Assembly: GCA_016927325.1 (NCBI GenBank)
Contig: JAFGMY010000058.1
Span: forward strand, 1-35,693
Source of the DNA: Actinomycetota bacterium
GTDB taxonomy: Bacteria; Actinomycetota; Geothermincolia; Fen-727; Anoxymicrobiaceae
Direction: 5' to 3'
Length of the DNA stretch: 35,693 nt
Below are positions 9,824-18,455 of the stretch, piece by piece (positions within the stretch are counted from its first letter, which is position 1; each line of letters begins with the position of its first letter). A model generated the notes under the pieces. It was not told where the DNA came from. It searched no databases and saw only the letters and a list, made by a program, of their open reading frames with translations. The position numbers and the translations under genes were made by a program.

Positions 9824-10356
9824 TTTGTCTCCTTTTGGCTCCTGCTGAATCATCCCGACAGTTGAAGTTCAAAACATTCTTTAAAATGAATATCCGGCCT
9901 ATTTACTACTTACACGGCGGTCTGTATCAGTCCGGGCATCATCTCCTTCCACTCCCGCGCCGACTATCTGATCTCTGCAACTCAACTACTTCTCCTCAAA
10001 TAAACATGGCCTCCTTGCGGAGGCCCACCCATCTATTTTCCCTTTGAATCAGTTATTAAATTATATGAGATTATATTTAAAGCAATGGGCTATTGCAAGC
10101 AGGTCGTGACCTGCTTCCGTGCGTATCCCCTGACATTAAATATAACCCAACAAGGGTAGGCTTGCGCCCCATGATAATAACCTATATGACGGTGATCCTG
10201 TCAAAAGTGAAAGATGCCTGTGGGAAACAGGCCGGAACGATGCGCTTCCGCACGGGGGGAAGTTCGCTTCGATTGACTGCAATTGACGCTTTATGAGAAA
10301 GTAATTGCGCTTATTACAGAACACTCAACGCACAAACAGTTTTATGGGGGTACGCT

Positions 10357-11769
10357 ATGTCAGCAGAAAATTCAGAATATGATGTCGTAGTCATAGGCGC
10401 CGGCCCCGGCGGTTATCCCGCAGCCATAAGGGCCGCGCAGCGCGGGGCAAAGGTAGCCCTGGTGGAAAAAGAAAAAGTGGGCGGAACGTGCCTGAACTGG
10501 GGATGCATTCCCACCAAAGCCCTTCTGGCTTCAGCCGAACTGATCGACAAGGCAAAAGATGCGGAAGCATTCGGCCTGAAGATTGAAGGGGTACAACCTG
10601 ACTGGCCCGCAATAATGGCCCGGAAAAACAAGATTACCGAGACACTGACCGGCGGCGTAAAGCAGCTCCTCAAGGCAAACGGCATTACTCTCATCCAGGG
10701 AACAGCCTCAATAACTCCCGATAAAAATGTCTCGGTGGAAGCGGATGGCGGCGAGCAGTTGCTGAACGCGGGTAAGATAATAATCGCCACCGGCTCCGAC
10801 CCGGCGGAACTTCCCACATTTGATTTTTCCGAACCGTCGGTTATGACCTCAACCGACGGCCTGGCCCTGGAAACCGTGCCCGAAAGCCTTATCATAGTCG
10901 GCAGCGGCGTTATAGGATGCGAGTTCGCGACGGTTTTCTCCGCGATGGGCACCTCTATCACCATGCTCGAACTTATGGACAGGATACTCCCAACCGAAGA
11001 CAGCAGGGTGTCAAAGCAGATGAGAAGCGTTCTCAGAAAGAGGGGAATAGATATCAGGACAAAGACTACGGTTGAAAAAGTCCTCGAGTACGGGCCGGAC
11101 GGAATAAAAGTGGAGCTATCCACCGGAGACACCCTGGAAGCTGACAAACTGTTGATCTCGATCGGGCGAAAACTGAATTCGAGCGGCCTCGGCCTGGAAG
11201 AAGCGGGTGTTGAACTGGACGCTCGCGGCACAATAGCGGTAAATGAAAAGATGGAAACATGCGTTGACGGCATTTTCGCGATTGGAGATGTGACCGGCGG
11301 TATCCTGCTTGCCCATACCGCAACGGCCGAAGGTCTCGTCGCCGCGGAAAACGCGACCGGCGGAAACAGGTCGATTGATGAGAAGATCGTTCCCGCCTGT
11401 ATTTTCACAACCCCTGAAATCGGAAGCGTCGGGCTTAATACCGATAAAGCGGCGGATCAGGGAATTGATGTGAATATCAGCCGCTTCCAGTTCGGCGGAC
11501 TCGGTAAAGCCCTCGCGATGGGTGAAGACATGGGATTCGTCCAGTTGGTGTTAGACCGGGAGAGCGACCGCATTCTGGGCGCGCAGATCATGGGACCCCA
11601 CGCTTCCGATCTCATACATGAAATTGCCATCGCTATGAAACTGGGAGCAACCTCGGCGGATATCGCTGAAACCATTCACGCTCATCCATCGCTCGCCGAA
11701 GCGATACTCGAAGCCGCTGAAGCCGCGCACGGACAGGCGATCCACGCGGCGCCGGCAAAGAAAAAATGA
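10357..11769 (+). CDS. lpdA: Dihydrolipoamide dehydrogenase
   Basis: 470 aa; FAD motif VVVIGAGPGGYPAAIRAAQRGAKVALVEK, redox disulfide GGTCLNWGCIPTKALL, NAD motif IIVGSGVIGCEFATVF, C-terminal HAHPSLAEAILEAAEAAHG. Confidence 0.95.
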   Translation: MSAENSEYDVVVIGAGPGGYPAAIRAAQRGAKVALVEKEKVGGTCLNWGCIPTKALLASAELIDKAKDAEAFGLKIEGVQPDWPAIMARKNKITETLTGGVKQLLKANGITLIQGTASITPDKNVSVEADGGEQLLNAGKIIIATGSDPAELPTFDFSEPSVMTSTDGLALETVPESLIIVGSGVIGCEFATVFSAMGTSITMLELMDRILPTEDSRVSKQMRSVLRKRGIDIRTKTTVEKVLEYGPDGIKVELSTGDTLEADKLLISIGRKLNSSGLGLEEAGVELDARGTIAVNEKMETCVDGIFAIGDVTGGILLAHTATAEGLVAAENATGGNRSIDEKIVPACIFTTPEIGSVGLNTDKAADQGIDVNISRFQFGGLGKALAMGEDMGFVQLVLDRESDRILGAQIMGPHASDLIHEIAIAMKLGATSADIAETIHAHPSLAEAILEAAEAAHGQAIHAAPAKKK

Positions 11770-11858
11770 TTAAACTTGGATCATTAGTAATGAGACAGCG
11801 GTGTCATCCCGCGGTTGGCACCGCTTCGCTTGTCAATCCGGTGATCCGCTTTCAACAA

Positions 11859-12536
11859 CTATTCCAGGGTGACGATACGCTCGACAGCCAGATTGGCCAC
11901 TTCCTCCTCGCGGCCGGGAAAGAAATGATCGGTTCCGTATAGTACGTTGACGTTTTTCTTGTCGTCGGCGGAAACCTTTGACGTAAAAGACATCAGCGTG
12001 TCAACCTTGCAGTACTGATCCCGTGCCCCGACGAAGTAAAAACGCTTTGTTTTGGAATTAGCGCTGATTTCGGCTGCCAGCCCTTCCCACTCGAACTCAT
12101 CGAGCGGAAGGGCGATTGAAATACACGCGTAAACCGGAATGCCCATCGCAAGAGATGCCAGAGCCATTCTGGCCCCGAATGACCAGCCGATAAGGCATAC
12201 TCGCTCAGGGTTTACATTCGGGTAGTTGGACATAAAAGCGGCAGCCGCCTCAACGTCCTTCGGCTCTTCCTTCCCGTTGGTGAAAACCCCTCCACTGAGC
12301 CCTACTCCGCCGAAATCGAATCTCAGGGCCACTATACCCTGCGTACAGAGCCGGTTCGCGATCTTGGTTATCAGACTTACATCCATGCTCCCGCCATCCA
12401 TGGGATCCGGGTGGCAAAGAACGGCGGCGGTTTTCTGTTCCGAACCCAGAGGTTCGTGGATTATACCGATCAATTCCGTCGTTTGCTGTCTGGTAGAAAG
12501 GAAATTTACCTTGTTTTCAATCACTTGACCCACCAT
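11859..12536 (-). CDS. Alpha/beta hydrolase (dienelactone hydrolase-like)
   Basis: 225 aa; VLCHPDPMDGGSMDVSLI, ALRFDFGGVGLSGG, LIGWSFGARMALASLA (GxSxG nucleophile elbow), GTDHFFPGR. Confidence 0.8.
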   Translation of the reverse strand: MVGQVIENKVNFLSTRQQTTELIGIIHEPLGSEQKTAAVLCHPDPMDGGSMDVSLITKIANRLCTQGIVALRFDFGGVGLSGGVFTNGKEEPKDVEAAAAFMSNYPNVNPERVCLIGWSFGARMALASLAMGIPVYACISIALPLDEFEWEGLAAEISANSKTKRFYFVGARDQYCKVDTLMSFTSKVSADDKKNVNVLYGTDHFFPGREEEVANLAVERIVTLE

Positions 12537-12661
12537 ATTACTTTTCGGATTACACTGCTCAAAATATTATACCGCCGGTGTTTACTTCAACACAGCACCC
12601 GTTCTCTACTGCTTCCGCTTTATATTTGCCATTGCACCGAGTCAATAAAATGCCGGGGACT

Positions 12662-13069
12662 CTAGAATCTAACCTTTATCAACCTGAATGGGCAAGCATC
12701 AACACAAGAACCACACAAAATGCAGCGGTCTTTATCAAGGGTCAGCTTGAAATCTGGAGGACCCACGGTCAGGGCGCCTGTAAGACACACGGCGGTGCAA
12801 ACCCCGCAACTGGTGCATATAGTATCATTCAGATCGATATCCTTGATAGCTTCCTCAACCGTAACCCCCTGGTCCTTGAGGTACTGGACCCCGTTTTTTA
12901 CGTTTCCGCCGTCACCCTCCAGTTCCACCAGCATGCGGCCGACCTCGCCCTCGGTCACCTCGGCACGTAGAATATTGGTTATGACATCGTAGTCTCTTAT
13001 CATAAGAGATATTACGGGCCTCTCTACAACCTCGGGGGGGAAAGTAAGCACAACTCTTCTCTTCATCAT
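12662..13069 (-). CDS. NIL-domain ferredoxin with two [4Fe-4S] motifs (homocysteine-synthesis partner, MA1822-like)
   Basis: 135 aa; NIL-like N-terminus VVLTFPPEVVERPVISLMIRDYDVITNILRAEV, then CTSCGVCTAVC and CILCGSCVDACP. ATG abuts the stop of the DUF39 gene. Confidence 0.88.
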   Translation of the reverse strand: MMKRRVVLTFPPEVVERPVISLMIRDYDVITNILRAEVTEGEVGRMLVELEGDGGNVKNGVQYLKDQGVTVEEAIKDIDLNDTICTSCGVCTAVCLTGALTVGPPDFKLTLDKDRCILCGSCVDACPFRLIKVRF

Positions 13070-14233
13070 TTATCTCTCACCCCTTCTCTCCTCGAGGGTA
13101 TTCAAGCCGCCGTCACGGGGAAGCTCTTCCACCGGTCTTGAAACAGTAAACGCCCCTTCAAGTATCCGCTGCTTCAGTATACCGGCGATCTCACGGCTCA
13201 TTTTAAAACTTGAAAGCGGCGCGGTCTTGACCATTCTACCTTTTAATTCCACTTTTCCGCTACGAAGTTCCCGGTAATTCACCTTCTTGAGCCTGTTGCG
13301 CGCGCGTGAGGGTTCACTGTAGTCGAATATATAAGTCTCTATATCCTCATCTGATATCCCGGTACGCACAGCCATGTCCTCATCCAGGATTGGTATAGGT
13401 ATCCCTATTCCGACATATAGAGTTACGCCGTACCTGTGAAACCTCGCGCCCCGGATGAATTTTGAATCCATCGTCTTCATATCGCCGATAAGGGCAAGTG
13501 AACCCGAAGGCCCGACCGGGACTCCATTATCGTTTCTTTCGACTTCAGGATTGTGCTGGGTACCCGCCCACGCGACATACCCGGTCCCTCCGCCGAGAAA
13601 TATCCTGGTGCCGATTCCTATCGTGCGATAATCGGGATCGTTCAGTAACGGATTCAACTGCCCGGCACTGCAGTAAGTAATGTTTCCATAGTTTGGAAGA
13701 AGTATTCCCATATAGGTATAAATCGTCTTTTCCGAACTGTTGGTCGCGCTGGCATAGTTCTCATACGCGTTTCTGGGATTGAACAGATAAGCCTGGTTAA
13801 GATCGCTTAAAGCCACTTCCGTCTCTATCTCTTTTCTGGGATAACAGTCAGTCGCAATCGCGGTACTCTTGAGCTTTATCCTCTTGCCCTCTATCAGATC
13901 CTGAATAATGTGGCCTCCACCATAAGCAAGGCCTTCACTGTCGGATATCGCGGCGGCACCGATATACGCATCCACAGCGGCCACGTCCGCGCACACAGGT
14001 ACATCGTTCAACCATAAACGGTGCATCTTTATCGGAGGATCGCTGTGACCGAAATTGACAAAAGCACCCGACGAGCACATGGGACCGAAAGTCCCTGTTG
14101 TGACAACATCGACTTTCCCGGCCGCCTCCCCGGCTCCTTCGCTTTTCACCAGTTCGGTCATTTCTTCCGCGGTCAACACCACGGCCCGGCCTTTTTTAAT
14201 CTTCTCGTTGATTTCTTCATAACTCTTTGCCAC
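13070..14233 (-). CDS. DUF39 homocysteine-biosynthesis protein (L-aspartate semialdehyde sulfurtransferase, HcyS/MA1821 family)
   Basis: Start placed at GTG 14233 after GGAGGTGAGACT (VAKSYEEINEKIKKGRAVVLTAEEM). Motifs TTGTFGPMCSSGAFVNFGHSDPPIKM, GGGHIIQDLIEGK, TDCYPRKEI, FLGGGTGYVAWAGTQHNPEV. Confidence 0.87.
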   Translation of the reverse strand: MAKSYEEINEKIKKGRAVVLTAEEMTELVKSEGAGEAAGKVDVVTTGTFGPMCSSGAFVNFGHSDPPIKMHRLWLNDVPVCADVAAVDAYIGAAAISDSEGLAYGGGHIIQDLIEGKRIKLKSTAIATDCYPRKEIETEVALSDLNQAYLFNPRNAYENYASATNSSEKTIYTYMGILLPNYGNITYCSAGQLNPLLNDPDYRTIGIGTRIFLGGGTGYVAWAGTQHNPEVERNDNGVPVGPSGSLALIGDMKTMDSKFIRGARFHRYGVTLYVGIGIPIPILDEDMAVRTGISDEDIETYIFDYSEPSRARNRLKKVNYRELRSGKVELKGRMVKTAPLSSFKMSREIAGILKQRILEGAFTVSRPVEELPRDGGLNTLEERRGER

Positions 14234-14273
14234 AGTCTCACCTCCTTGAAAAGACCTCGTCTTTTCATAGAAA

Positions 14274-14307
14274 ATAAAAAACCTCCGTCCACGTGGGGAC
14301 GAAAGTT
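14274..14307 (-). terminator. Intrinsic terminator of the T-box
   Basis: RNA AACUUUCGUCC-CCACGU-GGACGGAGGUU followed by UUUUU; 11-bp stem counting G-U pairs. Confidence 0.92.
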
Positions 14308-14570
14308 CTATCTTCCGTGGTACCACCCCACTTCACGCCGGCCTCACAGCCTGCGCCTTGTCGGGTACGCCCTGATCCGGGATATACCCTAGTCCTGTAA
14401 CGGGGACTTCCGTCCGGCATTACCGACCGCCTGTACATACCTGATCTTCATTCAGGCGGTTTTCCTCCGGAAGCTCGGGGGCCATGTTCGAGAACACCTG
14501 CGGCGCCGGTTCCCACTGTCCCGGCTCACTTCAGCCCGGCCCTTTCCCTACTCATCCCCTTCGTAGCCTT
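14274..14570 (-). promoter_or_regulatory. T-box riboswitch, tRNA-Met specific (AUG specifier), transcription attenuation, upstream of hcyS
   Basis: RNA reads GGGGATGAGTAGGG...AAGTGAGCCGGGacaGTGGGAACCGGC...GGTGTTCTCGAAC[ATG]GCCCCCGAGC (stem I with AUG specifier at 14485-14483), then T-box motif GGGTGGTACCACGG (14328-14315), then terminator. Confidence 0.93.
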
Positions 14571-14612
14571 TGGGGTAATCACAGCTTATAAGCTGTTCTA
14601 CTACTGAAACTG

Positions 14613-14641
14613 AACCTACACTTTTCAATGCATGCTGTCAA
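14613..14641 (-). promoter_or_regulatory. Predicted sigma70-type promoter of the T-box/hcyS transcript
   Basis: TTGACA (14641-14636), 17-bp spacer, TAGGTT (14618-14613) on the minus strand, just upstream of the leader. Confidence 0.5.
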
Positions 14642-14843
14642 GAATATTTGTCAGCCGTACTATCGAGCGTAAACCGTGCCCGTGCTTTCGGTGATTTCCG
14701 GAAGGAAACCGCTGCCGGAAAAAGACCTGGCCGTGATACCGCAATGCCTGAAGTGGCATAATCAGGGAAATGCGTATATTTTTAACTTGCCGTAACCGGT
14801 CCCGGGACCGGCAATGCTCTATAAATAGACACGGAGAGATCGC

Positions 14844-15896
14844 GTGAAGGAAACATCATCAAAAAAGATCGGCCTGGCTTTCAGCGGCGGGCTGGACAGT
14901 ACCGCGGCCGGTATTATCCTCAAGAATGAAGGGCATGAGATAATCGCGGTTACGATGTCGATAGAGACCGATGAAAACGAGATAATAATTGAACGTGCCT
15001 CACGAATCGCGCGCAAGGCGGGTTTCGTGCACAAAATCATCGACCTTAACGCCGAGTTCAAAAGAGAGGTAATCTCCCCATTTATAAAAGCCTACGAGAG
15101 CGGTATGACCCCAAACCCCTGTATCCGCTGTAACCGGGATATCAAGTTCGGTGCCCTCATGAGAAAGACGCTCGATTTCGGATGCGACCTCTTTGCAACC
15201 GGCCACTATGTAAGGTTGCTCGGAAACAGCAGCAAAAAGCAGTGCCTGAAACGTGGAATAGACAGCAGGAAGGATCAAAGCTATATGCTGTGGACGCTCG
15301 GCCAGGCGGTCCTTGGGAATTCGATCTTTCCTCTTGGTAACACCACCAAGGAGAATATACGCAGGCTGGTCCGCGAGACCGGCATCGAAGACAATGCTCC
15401 CGAAAGCCAGGACATCTGTTTTCTTGCCGGCAGGAGCTACCGTTCTCTGTTCGACGGCCGTGCTGAAGGCACCAACACGGGTCCGGTCTACACAGTGGAC
15501 GGAACCGTTATTGGAAAACACAAAGGGCTCACATACTACACGATAGGACAGAGAAAGGGACTCGATCTCGGGACCCATGAGGCCATGTTTGTGGTAAAGA
15601 TCGACCCTGAAGACAACTCGATTACCGTTGGCGGCAGAGAAGACCTGAAGTGCGTGGGGTTTACAGTGTCCGAGCTGAACTTCATTGAAGGGTTGCCGCC
15701 CGCCCGGAGTTTCAAATGTGAGGTCGAAACACGGTACAGGGGCCCGCTGGCCTGTGCAGATGTCAAACTAATAAACAGCTCGGAAGGTATTGTGAGTTAC
15801 AGTGAACCGGGCTTCCGGGGAGCCCCCGGGCAATCGGCAGTTTTCTACCGGGGTGATACCCTCCTGGGTGGAGGAGTCATCAACCGGGAACAGTAG
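14844..15896 (+). CDS. mnmA: tRNA-specific 2-thiouridylase (MnmA/TrmU family)
   Basis: 350 aa, GTG start; SGGLDSTAAG PP-loop, PNPCIRCNRDIKFGALM, FATGHYVRL, RKDQSYMLW, SQDICFLAG, GLTYYTIGQRKGL. Confidence 0.9.
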   Translation: MKETSSKKIGLAFSGGLDSTAAGIILKNEGHEIIAVTMSIETDENEIIIERASRIARKAGFVHKIIDLNAEFKREVISPFIKAYESGMTPNPCIRCNRDIKFGALMRKTLDFGCDLFATGHYVRLLGNSSKKQCLKRGIDSRKDQSYMLWTLGQAVLGNSIFPLGNTTKENIRRLVRETGIEDNAPESQDICFLAGRSYRSLFDGRAEGTNTGPVYTVDGTVIGKHKGLTYYTIGQRKGLDLGTHEAMFVVKIDPEDNSITVGGREDLKCVGFTVSELNFIEGLPPARSFKCEVETRYRGPLACADVKLINSSEGIVSYSEPGFRGAPGQSAVFYRGDTLLGGGVINREQ

Positions 15897-15922
15897 CGTC
15901 ACACAGGCAACGGCCGTACGCA

Positions 15923-16978
15923 CTATCGCCCGAATGGACACGATGAAGGTACGATCAACTCAATTGCCTTCGGAATGACTTCGGCTGCGAACGGGGCTTC
16001 ACCGATTACCTCCCCGTCCGATTGAACCAGCAGTCTGTCCGCGGACGTTACCTTGACCGATTTGCCCCTTAACACTATTACCGAGGGGTCCTCCACATGT
16101 TTGCCCTTGAATACCCCCGGAATATTCCTGAGCATTCTCAGCTTGGCAAGTAACCTGCGGCCGATGGACCTTGGCGGAACACTTTCACCGGGCGGCAAAT
16201 CCACAATCGGATCGCCGTAGCCGGCTCCCAGCACTACTATCTCGAACAGCCCGTCGTCAGGTTCGGCGCTGGGCGCAATCCACATCCTGCCTCCAAAATA
16301 CTGGCAGTTAGCGAAGATAACCGAAGTGGCAACCACCCTGACCCGGCTGCCGTCTATCTCCAGTTGGATATCCCTTTCCTTATAGGTGATATACGTCACA
16401 AGGAGGCTTATCAGGTAAACGGGTGTTCCTCCTATTGTTGCAGCGATCCAGTCCGGCACATGGTTTGCGAAATCTGTCACCTCCGCGTCAAATCCCAGGC
16501 CGGTAATGTTTATGAAGTACCCGGTGCGGTCGTTTCCGTTGGAGCGGTAACTCATCCTGCCGGCGTCTATCACGCTTCGCTCACCCGATGAAAGCAACGA
16601 CACGGCACTCCTGACATCCTGGGGGATCTTGACAGTCCGGCAGAAATCGCCCCCTTTTCCGCACGGTATAACCCCGAGAACCGCGCGTTTCTTGCGGGGG
16701 ACGGCCATCAAACCGTTCACGACCTCGTAGACCGTTCCGTCCCCCCCGACGGCAACAACCAGACCATACCCTTGAGAACACGCTTTTTCGGCGAGCCCGG
16801 CGGCATCGCCCGGGAACCGGGTAAAAACAAAATCATAGTCAACGCCGCCGGCTTTAAGCTGAATTTGAAGTTCGTCCCAGATTCTAACCGGTGTGCCGTC
16901 GCCGGCTTTGGGATTTACTATCAACATGGTCTTTGGAAAACCGGCCGTCTTTTCACTGTCCGGCAACTTATTACTCAT
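15923..16978 (-). CDS. Diacylglycerol kinase-family lipid kinase (YegS/BmrU-like)
   Basis: 351 aa; MLIVNPKAGDG, VVAVGGDGTVYEVVNGLM, GVIPCGKGGDFCRT, DGLFEIVVLG. Confidence 0.9.
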   Translation of the reverse strand: MSNKLPDSEKTAGFPKTMLIVNPKAGDGTPVRIWDELQIQLKAGGVDYDFVFTRFPGDAAGLAEKACSQGYGLVVAVGGDGTVYEVVNGLMAVPRKKRAVLGVIPCGKGGDFCRTVKIPQDVRSAVSLLSSGERSVIDAGRMSYRSNGNDRTGYFINITGLGFDAEVTDFANHVPDWIAATIGGTPVYLISLLVTYITYKERDIQLEIDGSRVRVVATSVIFANCQYFGGRMWIAPSAEPDDGLFEIVVLGAGYGDPIVDLPPGESVPPRSIGRRLLAKLRMLRNIPGVFKGKHVEDPSVIVLRGKSVKVTSADRLLVQSDGEVIGEAPFAAEVIPKAIELIVPSSCPFGR

Positions 16979-17155
16979 CGGGGCAACCCACCTCTCCTGG
17001 AAGTGCCGACACCTGATAATAGCGCAAACGTTGCGGTATTAAACATCCCATCTGGTATATCGCCGGTTTAACTCAGTCTGCGCCGTCATGAAGGCAAACA
17101 ACAGCCTCCAGGGAATTATAATATATAGAGGGGATCTTTAACCGGGAGGGGCTTA

Positions 17156-18445
17156 ATGAGTGCTGATGTTATCGTTGTCGGCGCGGGTTACGGCGGATTG
17201 ACGGCGGGGGCGATACTCGCCAATAACGGGCTCGAGGTTGAGGTCCACGAAATGACCGGCCATATCGGTGGCCGTGCGACTTTCGACCGCAAAGACGGCT
17301 TCCTTGTGGATTACGGTATTCACGCAAACCGGTTCGCGGATGAAGGCGCGGCGGCGGAGGCCTTGAGAGAGATCGGCCATGAAATGGAGTTTCTCCCGCC
17401 GGGAAAACCCCGCATCCACAAGGATGGGTGTTTTGCCGATTTTCCCACTTCCCCCTCACGGTTCCTGACGGAAAAATCGCTCTCTTTTTCCAACAGGGTC
17501 TTGTCGGCGGCCGGCCTTCTTAAGCTCGCATCGGCAAACGAAGAGAAAAGCAACGACAAGGTGATAAGGGACTTGATCCTGGGAAAGGACCGTCCCCAGA
17601 TAGAACGGTTATTCGAAACACTGTGCGGGGTATGCATAGTGTCTCCGGATATTGATGACACGAGCGCTGGAGTAATGTCGGCATTTTTAAAAAAAGCCCT
17701 CAAGGCGAAAGACAACACCGGCTATCCAAGACGGGGAACCAGCCAGATAATAGGTGCGCTGGAGAGCAAGATAAGGGAATCGGGACGTATTGTCACGAAC
17801 AGCAGGGTCAAAGGTCTGTTCGAATCGGCCGGTACTCTGCGCGGCGCCAATGTGAGAGATGAAAAGATCGAATCAAGAGCTATAGTGCTCGCAGTCCCTG
17901 CCGGAAGGACCGCCGAACTGCTGAAAGATATCATGCCGGCAGGGTATCTCGAGACGCATTCTTCGATTACACCAACCGCCGGAATATCCATCGACCTCTG
18001 CCTCCGGCGGAAAGTATCGGATATCGACGGCCTGATTATCACCGATTCTCCTTTTACGGTAGGCCAGTTCACATCCAATATCGACATCGACACGGCCCCC
18101 GAGGGAAAACAGCTGGCCACGTGGCTGTACCCGCTGCCGGTTGAAGTAATGCACAACAGAGACCTCGTTGAAGCGGAAGAAATAAGAATGAGAGCGGTAA
18201 TAGAGAGTATGTTTGACGGCATCATGAGCCAGGTCGAGTGGGAGCGCACATTACGCCTCAACATGATCGACGGGTTCGTACCCCGGCCCGGCCAGACGTT
18301 AAAAGACCGGCCGAAGGTGGAAAACCCGCATATACCGAATCTCTTCCATGCCGGGGACAGCATTTCCGCACCGGGCACCGGAGGTGATGTCGCTTTTTCC
18401 AGCGGAGTCGCGGCGGCAGGAAAAGTAATGGAATATTTGAAATAG
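17156..18445 (+). CDS. FAD-dependent phytoene desaturase-like oxidoreductase
   Basis: 429 aa; VIVVGAGYGGLTAGAILANNGLEVEVHEMTGHIGGRATF at N-terminus, C-terminal LFHAGDSISAPGTGGDVAFSSGVAAA. Confidence 0.85.
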   Translation: MSADVIVVGAGYGGLTAGAILANNGLEVEVHEMTGHIGGRATFDRKDGFLVDYGIHANRFADEGAAAEALREIGHEMEFLPPGKPRIHKDGCFADFPTSPSRFLTEKSLSFSNRVLSAAGLLKLASANEEKSNDKVIRDLILGKDRPQIERLFETLCGVCIVSPDIDDTSAGVMSAFLKKALKAKDNTGYPRRGTSQIIGALESKIRESGRIVTNSRVKGLFESAGTLRGANVRDEKIESRAIVLAVPAGRTAELLKDIMPAGYLETHSSITPTAGISIDLCLRRKVSDIDGLIITDSPFTVGQFTSNIDIDTAPEGKQLATWLYPLPVEVMHNRDLVEAEEIRMRAVIESMFDGIMSQVEWERTLRLNMIDGFVPRPGQTLKDRPKVENPHIPNLFHAGDSISAPGTGGDVAFSSGVAAAGKVMEYLK

Positions 18446-18455
18446 GCTTTATATA

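Noticed and set aside
10117-10356. Possible glycine or other riboswitch upstream of lpdA (contains GCCTGT-GGGAA-ACAGGC hairpin)
   Set aside because: Only short hairpins; no match to the glycine riboswitch consensus that I could recognize.
10413-11408. 331-aa minus-strand ORF opposite lpdA
   Set aside because: Serine/proline-rich shadow frame of a clearly coding GC-rich gene; no recognizable domain.
11797-11825. AGCGGTG...CACCGCT hairpin between convergent lpdA and hydrolase genes
   Set aside because: 7-bp arms but a 15-nt loop and no U-tract on either strand; not enough for a terminator call.
15000-15578. 192-aa antisense ORF within mnmA
   Set aside because: Fully covered by a convincing MnmA reading frame; no family motifs.
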